DNA of 6,587 nucleotides from Lawsonibacter sp. Lineage in GTDB: Bacteria; Bacillota; Clostridia; Oscillospirales; Oscillospiraceae. The number at the start of each line of letters is the position of its first letter. Position 1 is the stretch's first letter. The notes beneath the pieces are model-generated. The model was not told the origin of the DNA, did no database searches, and saw only the letters and a list, made by a program, of their open reading frames with translations. A program made the position numbers and the translations under genes. The DNA is taken from positions 1-6,587 of the forward strand of contig JAHHSC010000073.1 in the NCBI GenBank assembly GCA_020025455.1. Reading direction: 5' to 3'. Below, piece after piece: positions 1 through 4,839 of the stretch.

Positions 1-53
1 CGGATGATGGGGGTACGAACTCCTCTGGATACAGTGCCAATCAAACGTTCCAC
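1..53 (-). CDS. Start of a gene running off the left edge; possibly a CofE-like F420-0:glutamate ligase family protein
   Basis: Only the first 18 codons are in the window. A GTG start at 53-51 is preceded by a GGAGG site (61-65) with a 7-base spacer, and no in-frame ATG competes. The visible peptide reads VERLIGTVSRGVRTPIIR (first V read as Met). The pattern 'GTV.RG.R.PII' resembles, from memory, the N-terminus of clostridial proteins annotated as coenzyme F420-0:L-glutamate ligase (CofE/FbiB-like), which in these bacteria may act on another substrate. That identification rests on a very short match and is tentative. The existence of a gene here is better supported: a consensus-like promoter lies about 65 bases upstream on the same strand, and the reading frame stays open to the edge. 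It is transcribed away from the ureohydrolase terminators. Confidence 0.6.
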   Translation of the reverse strand, partial: MERLIGTVSRGVRTPII

Positions 54-79
54 GGTAAATCCTCCAGTATTAGTAAAGT

Positions 80-98
80 CTTTTGCTTAAAACAAAAG
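80..98 (-). repeat. Small inverted repeat in the leader of the left-edge gene
   Basis: Arms CTTTTG (80-85) and CAAAAG (93-98) pair across a 7-base loop, within the predicted leader between the start site near 111 and the ribosome site at 61-65. It is an A/T-rich six-base stem with modest stability. It may be a weak leader hairpin or an operator half-site pair, or it may be chance in an A/T-rich stretch. Confidence 0.25.
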
Positions 99-117
99 GG
101 ACATTTGCGAACATAAC

Positions 118-147
118 ATTATACACAGGAAATGAACGATTTGGCAA
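118..147 (-). promoter_or_regulatory. Sigma-A-type promoter for the left-edge gene
   Basis: On the minus strand a TTGCCA -35 box (147-142) is followed by an 18-base spacer and a perfect TATAAT -10 box (123-118). Transcription should begin near 111, giving a leader of about 58 bases before the GTG at 53. An A/T-rich tract sits immediately upstream of the -35 box and could act as an UP element. Confidence 0.7.
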
Positions 148-148
148 G

Positions 149-166
149 AGTTTTTTCAAAAAAACT
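149..166. repeat. A/T-tract perfect inverted repeat upstream of the promoter
   Basis: The two 8-base arms AGTTTTTT and AAAAAACT are separated by only two bases (CA). It lies directly behind the -35 box at 142-147, where alpha-subunit-binding UP elements sit, and the T/A tracts also suggest intrinsic bending. A loop of two bases is too tight for a good RNA hairpin, so a DNA-level role (UP element or protein site) is more likely. This is inference from position and composition. Confidence 0.4.
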
Positions 167-180
167 TTTGGGAAATTTAA

Positions 181-212
181 ACAAAACACCCCGCTCCGAT
201 AAGAGCGGGGTG
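181..212 (-). terminator. Rho-independent terminator of the ureohydrolase transcript
   Basis: Arms CACCCCGCTC (187-196) and GAGCGGGGTG (203-212) form a perfect 10-bp GC-rich stem with a 6-base loop. Read on the minus strand the stem is followed by TTTTGTTTAAATTT, a T-rich release tract. It lies about 90 bases past the ureohydrolase stop codon and upstream of the next minus-strand promoter (118-147), so it separates the two units. Confidence 0.85.
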
Positions 213-221
213 GAGCAGACC

Positions 222-248
222 GGAAAAAGTGGTGCCGCCGCTTTTTCC
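222..248. terminator. Second hairpin between the ureohydrolase and its main terminator
   Basis: Arms GGAAAAAGTGG (222-232) and CCGCTTTTTCC (238-248) form 11 pairs, one of them G-T, around a 5-base loop. Both arms contain a run of five A or five T, so either strand carries a U run inside the 3' arm and no U run follows the stem. It may stabilise the mRNA 3' end or act as a weak auxiliary terminator ahead of the stronger hairpin at 187-212. Confidence 0.45.
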
Positions 249-301
249 AGTGGTGTCAGACGACCGAAGCAGGGGGACGCACAGCCGCTGAGTTGGGAAA
301 A

Positions 302-1252
302 TCAATCGTTCTCGTGGAGCTTCTTGCCCACCTGCGCGATGACATGAAGCATCGTAAGTGCGGCCAGACGGCAGGTGCAGCCGGTGGGATCAAATCCGGG
401 GGCGACCTCCACCATATCCATCGCGCAGACCTTGCCGGTCTGGCAGATGGCGGTGAGCATATCCACGCTCTCGTCCCAGGTGATGCCGCCGGGCAGGGGA
501 GCGCCGGTGCCGGGGACCAAGGGCATATCGTAGCCGTCGATGTCAAAGGTGATATAGTAGGCCTCGGCATCGGGGATCTGATCGAGCACATACTGCACGC
601 CCTTGTCGTGGAGCTCACGGGCGGAAATCAGGCGGCTGCCGTAGTTGATGGCGTCCTGATAGTCACTCTTCTTGCCGCTGCCCATACCGCGCAGGCCGAT
701 CTGGACCATGCTGCCAATGTGGTCCATGTTGGACATATGGCGCATGGGGCTGCCGTTGCTGTAAAACTGGGGGCCGACGTTCTTGGTCCAGTCCAGGTGG
801 GCATCAAACTGGATGACGCAGATCTTCTTGTGGTACTCCTCCAGAGCGCGGGCCACGGGGATGCTGACGGAGTGGTCACCACCCATGACGACCGGAATGG
901 TGCCGGCCTTGATGATGCGGCGGACTGCACGCTCGATGGCGGTGAAGGAGAAGTCGCGGTCACCCTGAAGTACGTCGGCGTCGTTGCAGTCTACAATGGA
1001 GATGGGGGAGGCCAGCATCTGCTGGTCGGTCTCGTAGTCGTAATAGCCGACCTGACCGCGGCCATACTGGGTGGAAGCCTCCCGGATGCGGCGGGGGCCA
1101 AGACGGGCACCGCTGTGGTAGCCGGCATCCATGTCGAAGGGGACGCCCAGAATGCCGAAGTCGGCGTTGAGGGTATCCAGGTCCTGAACGATGGGGTAGC
1201 GACCAAAAGAACAGATGCCGGTGATGGGCTGATTGATGAGATTGAGCTGCAT
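302..1252 (-). CDS. Ureohydrolase (agmatinase/arginase superfamily)
   Basis: A 316-residue cytosolic enzyme, the usual length for bacterial agmatinases. The family hydrolyses a guanidino group to urea plus an amine at a two-manganese (or nickel) site. The metal ligands are visible: H127 in GGDHS, D150/H152/D154 in DAHLD, and D237/D239 in FDIDGYD. Other family marks are GARLGPRRIR (48-57), PGTGAP (247-252) and the C-terminal VEVAP with E282. The start is ATG at 1252 with TGGAGGA at 1265-1259 and a 7-base spacer. Two details differ from classical agmatinases: the motif after the DAHLD box reads YSNGSPMRH (164-172), where I recall a His-Gly pair in place of Asn-Gly, and DMP replaces the usual DP-S after the second Asp box. 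The substrate could be agmatine, guanidinobutyrate, free guanidine or another guanidino compound. No decarboxylase or polyamine gene is nearby. It appears monocistronic, divergent from the antiporter. Confidence 0.9.
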   Translation of the reverse strand: MQLNLINQPITGICSFGRYPIVQDLDTLNADFGILGVPFDMDAGYHSGARLGPRRIREASTQYGRGQVGYYDYETDQQMLASPISIVDCNDADVLQGDRDFSFTAIERAVRRIIKAGTIPVVMGGDHSVSIPVARALEEYHKKICVIQFDAHLDWTKNVGPQFYSNGSPMRHMSNMDHIGSMVQIGLRGMGSGKKSDYQDAINYGSRLISARELHDKGVQYVLDQIPDAEAYYITFDIDGYDMPLVPGTGAPLPGGITWDESVDMLTAICQTGKVCAMDMVEVAPGFDPTGCTCRLAALTMLHVIAQVGKKLHEND

Positions 1253-1272
1253 AACAAATCCTCCACAAAACG

Positions 1273-1306
1273 AGGCATTTCTACAGCTTCTATGCTGGAA
1301 ACGCCT
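1273..1306 (-). promoter_or_regulatory. Stem-loop in the ureohydrolase 5' leader
   Basis: On the minus-strand transcript AGGCGTTTC pairs with GAAATGCCT (9 pairs, one G-U), continued by CAGC/GCTG after a 2-base bulge, closing a 6-base loop. The hairpin ends eight bases upstream of the GGAGG at 1264-1260 and has no U run, so it is not a terminator. It may protect the mRNA, tune ribosome access or form part of a larger regulatory leader. A smaller stem CGTCC/GGACG lies further upstream in the same leader. I could not match the leader to a known guanidine riboswitch. Confidence 0.5.
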
Positions 1307-1365
1307 ATGTTAACCTCTTTCGATCGTCCATCAAAACAGGACGGTCTCACGTTCTTACACTCCAG

Positions 1366-1394
1366 ATTATAGCACAGGCACAGCGGTTTGTGGT
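1366..1394 (-). promoter_or_regulatory. Promoter for the ureohydrolase gene
   Basis: On the minus strand a perfect TATAAT (1371-1366) is preceded by TGC, making an extended -10 element, which tolerates a weak -35. The hexamer 17 bases upstream is ACCACA (1394-1389), a poor -35 match. The start would be near 1359, giving a leader of roughly 105 bases that contains the stem-loop at 1273-1306. Confidence 0.6.
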
Positions 1395-1492
1395 ATTGTT
1401 TATCTGCATATTCACGAAAAGAATCAAGGCATTTTTGCCCGGGCAGCGTTTCTTTTTCAAGTGGGAGAACTGCGGAAGGGGAAAAGAATAAC

Positions 1493-1521
1493 TTTACAGG
1501 GGACAAAAAATCGGTTATAAT
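1493..1521 (+). promoter_or_regulatory. Consensus sigma-A promoter of the antiporter gene
   Basis: TTTACA (1493-1498), a 17-base spacer and TATAAT (1516-1521) make a near-perfect vegetative promoter. The expected start near 1528 falls right at the 5' edge of the riboswitch aptamer. Such a strong constitutive promoter fits a gene whose control is exerted downstream by transcription termination. Confidence 0.85.
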
Positions 1522-1527
1522 AAAGAG

Positions 1528-1589
1528 CCTGAAATGAAGGTTTCTGCTGGGAAACCGAACCTGCTGTAGACAGCTGATGACTTCTGTGA
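1528..1589 (+). promoter_or_regulatory. Fluoride riboswitch aptamer (crcB motif)
   Basis: The 5' part contains GAA-ATGAAGGT-TTC (1532-1543), a short stem whose 8-base loop matches the ATGAGGCC loop I recall from the Thermotoga fluoride aptamer. GAAG in the loop (1536-1539) can pair with CTTC (1581-1584) to make the pseudoknot. The 3' part carries the most conserved element: GAAC (1557-1560), then GCTG-TAGA-CAGC (1563-1574) running into GCTGATGACTTCT (1573-1585), as in the family's AAC...GCUGAUG..CUC/UUC. In this family fluoride is enclosed by the pseudoknot with magnesium and stabilises antitermination. Unusual here is a 13-base linker (about 1545-1557) between the first stem and the AAC, longer than in the examples I recall, with a possible competing hairpin. 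Identification is by motif recall, not by a covariance-model search. Confidence 0.8.
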
Positions 1590-1619
1590 CGTAGCTTCAC
1601 GGGAGCATTGGCTTTTTTT
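1573..1619 (+). terminator. Riboswitch expression platform: mutually exclusive terminator
   Basis: GCTGATG (1573-1579) pairs with CATTGGC (1606-1612). After one bulged A (1580), CTTCTGTGA (1581-1589) pairs with TCACGGGAG (1597-1605), for 16 pairs in all around the loop CGTAGCT, followed by seven T residues (1613-1619). The 5' arm is the same sequence that forms the aptamer's last stem strand and the pseudoknot, so the terminator and the ligand-bound aptamer cannot coexist. The logic is therefore OFF without ligand and ON with ligand. Confidence 0.85.
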
Positions 1620-1641
1620 CTGCAATTTTTGGAAGGAATTT

Positions 1642-1646
1642 GGAGG
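1642..1646 (+). promoter_or_regulatory. Ribosome binding site fixing the antiporter start
   Basis: GGAGG followed by AATTAAAG and ATG at 1655 gives an 8-base spacer. It favours ATG 1655 over the in-frame TTG at 1640. A second purine-rich run, GGAAGGAA, at 1631-1638 sits only one base before the TTG, too close to serve it. Confidence 0.75.
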
Positions 1647-1654
1647 AATTAAAG

Positions 1655-2860
1655 ATGCTGACATCACTTGGCCTTGTGCTGTTGCTGGGGCTGGCGGCGG
1701 GAGGACTGTGCCGCCGACTCCACCTGCCCACCATGATCGGGATGCTGTTCACGGGCATGGTGCTAGGGCCCTTTGTACTGGACCTGCTGGACCCGTCCAT
1801 CCTTGGAATCTCCGCCGATCTGCGGAAAATAGCGCTGGTCATCATTCTGCTGAAGGCGGGCCTGTCCCTCAATCTGGCCGATTTGAAAAAGGTGGGCCGT
1901 CCGGCGCTGCTTATGTCCTGCCTGCCCGCCCTGTGTGAGATCGGTGCCTTTGTTCTGCTGGCTCCCACCTTGCTGGGGGTCACCAGACTGGAGGGGGCCG
2001 TTATGGGCGCGGTGCTTGCTGCCGTGTCCCCTGCGGTAGTGGTTCCCCGGATGGTTAAGCTCATGGAGACCGGCCGCGGCACCGACCAGGGTATCCCCCA
2101 GATGATTGTGGCGGGCGCTTCCTGCGACGACGTGCTGGTCATTGCCCTGTTTTCCACCTTTGTGAGCATGGCACAAGGCGGCTCCGCCGATCTGGCCGGC
2201 CTGGCCGATATCCCCGTGTCCATATTGCTGGGGGTCCTGCTGGGGGCTGTGGTGGGCTGGCTTATGGCCTGGTCCTTTGAAAATGCCTATACCGCCCAGC
2301 ACATGGTCCGAAACAGTACCAAGCTGGTCATCGTACTGGGGACCGCGTTCCTGCTGCTGGCAATCGAGGATTCCCTAAAAGGAACCGTGGCTGTGTCCGG
2401 ACTGCTGGCCGTGATGAGCATGGCCTGTGTGCTGAAAATGCGCTGCCCCGTCTCCGTGGGCAGGCGCCTGTCGGAAAAGTTCGGAAAGCTGTGGATTGCC
2501 GCCGAGGTCATCCTCTTTGTGCTGGTGGGTGCCGCCGTGGATTTGCAGTACACCCTGACGGCCGGACTGCCCGCCGTGGCTATGATCCTGCTGGCTCTGG
2601 TGTTCCGGTCGATGGGCGTGGTGCTGTGTCTGGTGGGCACGAAGCTTGACCGGAAGGAGCGGCTCTACTGCGTGCTGGCCTACTTGCCCAAGGCGACTGT
2701 CCAGGCGGCGATTGGCTCGGTGCCCATGGCCCTGGGACTGCCCTGCGGCAAGCTGGTGCTGTCGGTGGCGGTGCTGGGTATCCTCATTACCGCACCGCTG
2801 GGTGCCATTGCCATGGATGCAAGCTGTGGGAAGCTGCTGAAACCGGGCCAGCCCTGTTAA
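1655..2860 (+). CDS. NHA/CPA2-type cation:proton antiporter under fluoride riboswitch control
   Basis: A 401-residue polytopic inner-membrane protein of the sodium/hydrogen exchanger fold, with about 12 hydrophobic segments. Core motifs of the family are present: SPAVVVPRM (125-133), the paired aspartates in AGASCDDV (D158, D159) that mark electrogenic CPA2-like exchangers, and YLPKATVQA (343-351), whose lysine corresponds to the conserved basic residue; this last motif is typical of the NHA (SLC9B-like) branch. It should exchange Na+/Li+ or K+ for protons. The start chosen is ATG 1655, because GGAGG (1642-1646) lies 8 bases upstream; a TTG at 1640 in the same frame would add five residues but would bury that ribosome site inside the coding region. 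Its mRNA begins with the fluoride riboswitch and terminator. Exchange of cations for protons could offset the acid and ion load of fluoride entering as HF, but that role is inference. It is monocistronic and convergent with the SleC-like operon. Confidence 0.9.
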   Translation: MLTSLGLVLLLGLAAGGLCRRLHLPTMIGMLFTGMVLGPFVLDLLDPSILGISADLRKIALVIILLKAGLSLNLADLKKVGRPALLMSCLPALCEIGAFVLLAPTLLGVTRLEGAVMGAVLAAVSPAVVVPRMVKLMETGRGTDQGIPQMIVAGASCDDVLVIALFSTFVSMAQGGSADLAGLADIPVSILLGVLLGAVVGWLMAWSFENAYTAQHMVRNSTKLVIVLGTAFLLLAIEDSLKGTVAVSGLLAVMSMACVLKMRCPVSVGRRLSEKFGKLWIAAEVILFVLVGAAVDLQYTLTAGLPAVAMILLALVFRSMGVVLCLVGTKLDRKERLYCVLAYLPKATVQAAIGSVPMALGLPCGKLVLSVAVLGILITAPLGAIAMDASCGKLLKPGQPC

Positions 2861-3031
2861 TACCACAGGTCTGGAAACACCAGGGCGTTCACGCTCAGCA
2901 GGGAAAGGTGGTTTTGAGAGCAGGGCGGCCCACAGCCGCGCTCCATGTGGCCGCGATCTTCTTCTGCTGCGTGGTCCTCTTCCCCGTAAGCGGATGATCC
3001 GCAAATCCAATACGAAACCGAACGAATCAAC

Positions 3032-3064
3032 AAAAAGGCTTTGTGCTGTGCACAAAGCCTTTTT
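3032..3064. terminator. Bidirectional terminator between antiporter and SleC-like operon
   Basis: A perfect 14-bp stem, AAAAAGGCTTTGTG (3032-3045) with CACAAAGCCTTTTT (3051-3064), around a 5-base loop. Each strand ends the stem in five T residues, so it works for the rightward antiporter transcript and for the leftward operon, whose last stop codon is 5 bases away at 3069-3071. The 171 bases between the antiporter stop and this hairpin hold no convincing gene; a short palindrome GCGGATGATCCGC lies at 2990-3002. Confidence 0.9.
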
Positions 3065-3068
3065 GCGT

Positions 3069-3641
3069 TTATCCAAAGCCTCCGGTGAACTTCTTTTCCT
3101 GCGCGTAGGCGGGGGCCCAGACCACCGTGACCTCATAGAGCCGACAGAGCAGGTCCCAGCTCCTGATGTCCAGAATACCGTCCGGCTCCAGACCGCCCGC
3201 CTGCTGGAGCCAGCGGACATTGGCGATGGAGGCGCCGGTGTGCAGCCCGTCTGCGGGGCCGGGCAGGATGCCGACATAGTACCGGCTCAGGATCTGGAAC
3301 ATGGTCTGGGGCAGGATGAGAAACACTTCATCCGCTCCGTGCAGGGCGCGGTAGCCCTCTGAAGGAAAGGCGCGCAGAGGACGGGAATCGCCCAGCAGCT
3401 TCTCTGCCTCGACCCAGGTACTGCGGATGGCGTCGAAGGTATCCCGGTCCACAACTCCTGTTACAGGGGGGCGGAACTCCCGCTGGAAGAGCATCACGGC
3501 CTCCAGGGTCCGCTCCCCAAAGACACCGTCTGCCGCCAAGGTGGGGAGGAACGAGTACACCCTTGCCAGCCGCCCAAGCATATACTGTAGGCTGCGGATG
3601 GGCTGTCCGTCCAGCTCCTGTTTCAACTGTTCCTGCGTCAT
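3069..3641 (-). CDS. Peptidoglycan-binding-domain-only protein, third gene of the SleC-like operon
   Basis: A 190-residue protein with no signal peptide or membrane segment. It has two PG_binding_1-like repeats. The first (about residues 13-72) is clear: SLQYML (17-22), ADGVFGERTLEAV (37-49), then VTGVVDRDTFDAI. The second (about 105-170) is degenerate but keeps DGLHTGASIANVRWLQ and EPDGILDIRSWDLL. No catalytic domain is visible, so it probably binds cortex or cell-wall peptidoglycan as a partner of the upstream enzyme. Its ATG overlaps the TGA of the upstream gene (ATGA, 3638-3641), with AAAGGAG just upstream, indicating translational coupling. The first repeat closely resembles the last repeat of the upstream protein (both contain LQYML and DGV[YF]G), suggesting duplication or fission of a longer multi-repeat protein. 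Expression probably follows the operon promoter at 5232-5260. The function is inferred from domains and neighbours only. Confidence 0.85.
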   Translation of the reverse strand: MTQEQLKQELDGQPIRSLQYMLGRLARVYSFLPTLAADGVFGERTLEAVMLFQREFRPPVTGVVDRDTFDAIRSTWVEAEKLLGDSRPLRAFPSEGYRALHGADEVFLILPQTMFQILSRYYVGILPGPADGLHTGASIANVRWLQQAGGLEPDGILDIRSWDLLCRLYEVTVVWAPAYAQEKKFTGGFG

Positions 3642-4831
3642 GACTGCTCCTTTCTGTCTGGGTCCTGCTGGCCGACGGACATGGGCTGACCCGGATACTG
3701 AGTGTGGCTCACCAGATCCGTTAACTCGCCCCGGCCGCTCTGCACAAAATCGTTGATGGTAGTTTCCCCCGCCAGGGAGAATTGGCGCTGGAGGGAGTCC
3801 CAGGTGCTCCGGCCTACCACGCCGTCCGGTGCCAGACCGATCTGACCTTGATACTGTTTTACTGCCTGGGTAGTCTGGGGGCCGTAGACTCCGTCTACCT
3901 CGATGGGCAGCAGGGAATTGTTGAATTCGGCCAGCATCGCCAGCATATACTGGAGGATCTGTACCGACTCACCCCTGGCGCCCTCACGGAGCACACCGGG
4001 GTACTCAAATTCGATGCGGGTGAAGGACTGCCCCTTGCTGACCAGCTCGCTCAGCTGCTGCACCCCCACGTAGAGGCTGACCATCTTATACCAGGTGGCC
4101 TTGCCCACGATACCGTCGGGGACAAGGTCGAAAATCTTCTGAAAGACCTTGACCGCCTCCTCTGTGCTGGGACCGAATACCCCAGTCTTGGGGGAGATGC
4201 GGGGGATAGCGGGATAGTTCCGGGAGATGGTGTTCAGCATGGACTGTATTCTGGACACCTCCGGTCCCACCGATCCGCGGCGCAGGGGCGTGCCGGGGTA
4301 GGAGGCGGTGATGTCCTTGATGGGGGCGTTATCGACCAACTCGATATTGGTACCGTAGTAGCGGTAGAGGATCTCCAGTGAGTTTTTGCCCTCTTTGGCC
4401 AGATATTGACTGCCCCACTGGGACAGACCGTCACAGGTGACGGTGGTGCCGTTGCAGAATTTTGCAGCCAGCGGTTCGATAAAACCCTTTCGGCGGATGT
4501 AGGTATCGAAGATCTCATCCACCAGACGGTCAATGTTCTGGAAGATGTCGCGGCCGCGGATGAACTTCTGGTCGTAGGCGGTGGAGGCGGTGATCTGAAA
4601 GTTATAGCCCCGGCTGGGGTAGAACTCGGTGTAGACCCGGTTCAGAGCGAACGAGATGATCGCCAGGATATTGGCCCGGAGAGCGGCGGGCTCCCAGGTG
4701 GGGTAGATCTCGCTGGAGGCCACGTTCTTTACATAGTCGGGGAAGCTGACTGTGATATTTTCGGCAGACTCCTTGGGCGGCCCCAGGTGTACCGTGATAA
4801 AGCGCGGGATATAGGGAATGACGGTCGCCAT
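3638..4831 (-). CDS. sleC: SleC-like spore cortex-lytic enzyme: SpoIID-type domain plus two peptidoglycan-binding domains
   Basis: A 397-residue protein lacking a signal peptide. Residues about 10-165 match the catalytic region of clostridial SleC, a lytic transglycosylase that cleaves spore cortex at germination. VASSEIYPTWEPAALRA (37-53) corresponds to the SpoIID-family segment holding the catalytic glutamate, here E41. Other shared marks are SFALNRVYTEFY (60-71), TASTAYDQKF (81-90), a C126/C133 pair and LSQWGS (136-141). Two PG_binding_1 repeats follow, about 184-254 and 285-350, each ending DG[IV]VG..TW. The C-terminal tail contains YPGQPMSVG, which looks like the opening of a third repeat that then breaks off. 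Canonical SleC has an N-terminal pro-region in the same chain; here that part is absent and a separate upstream gene encodes a matching domain. The start at ATG 4831 is backed by GAGGTGA, which overlaps the upstream stop. SleC identity is recognised from memory; a paralogue with a different role is possible. Confidence 0.85.
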   Translation of the reverse strand: MATVIPYIPRFITVHLGPPKESAENITVSFPDYVKNVASSEIYPTWEPAALRANILAIISFALNRVYTEFYPSRGYNFQITASTAYDQKFIRGRDIFQNIDRLVDEIFDTYIRRKGFIEPLAAKFCNGTTVTCDGLSQWGSQYLAKEGKNSLEILYRYYGTNIELVDNAPIKDITASYPGTPLRRGSVGPEVSRIQSMLNTISRNYPAIPRISPKTGVFGPSTEEAVKVFQKIFDLVPDGIVGKATWYKMVSLYVGVQQLSELVSKGQSFTRIEFEYPGVLREGARGESVQILQYMLAMLAEFNNSLLPIEVDGVYGPQTTQAVKQYQGQIGLAPDGVVGRSTWDSLQRQFSLAGETTINDFVQSGRGELTDLVSHTQYPGQPMSVGQQDPDRKEQS

Positions 4832-4839
4832 GGGTCACC

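Noticed and set aside
132..347. Plus-strand 71-codon frame near the left side
   Set aside because: It runs through the ureohydrolase terminators and into that gene's 3' end, with low-complexity content, so it is not a gene.
293..1372. Long plus-strand open frame (359 codons) opposite the ureohydrolase
   Set aside because: It is the antisense of a clear enzyme gene, is rich in Val/Gly/Ala/Asp as expected from reading GC-rich codons backwards, has no good ribosome site and matches no family.
991..1506. Minus-strand 171-codon frame covering the ureohydrolase leader
   Set aside because: It starts upstream of the mapped promoter and overlaps the enzyme gene out of frame; its second half is a Ser/Pro/Ala shadow.
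1528..1620. Other riboswitch classes considered for the antiporter leader (Na+ DUF1646, Li+ nhaA motifs, guanidine, c-di-AMP)
   Set aside because: The AAC...GCUGAUG..CUUCU core and loop-to-3' pseudoknot match the fluoride motif; the signature elements I recall for the others were not found.
2908..2997. 29-codon GTG-start frame encoding a hydrophobic stretch (AAIFFCCVVLFPVSG) after the antiporter
   Set aside because: The ribosome site is weak (AGGGAAAG directly at the start), there is no promoter, and a short hydrophobic frame is easily produced by chance. Conservation in relatives would be needed to revive it.
2375..3277. Minus-strand open frame of 300 codons across the antiporter 3' end and the terminator
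   Set aside because: It overlaps the antiporter, runs through the bidirectional terminator and into the operon's last gene in another frame, and its composition (Arg/Ser/His/Gln rich) is that of a shadow frame.
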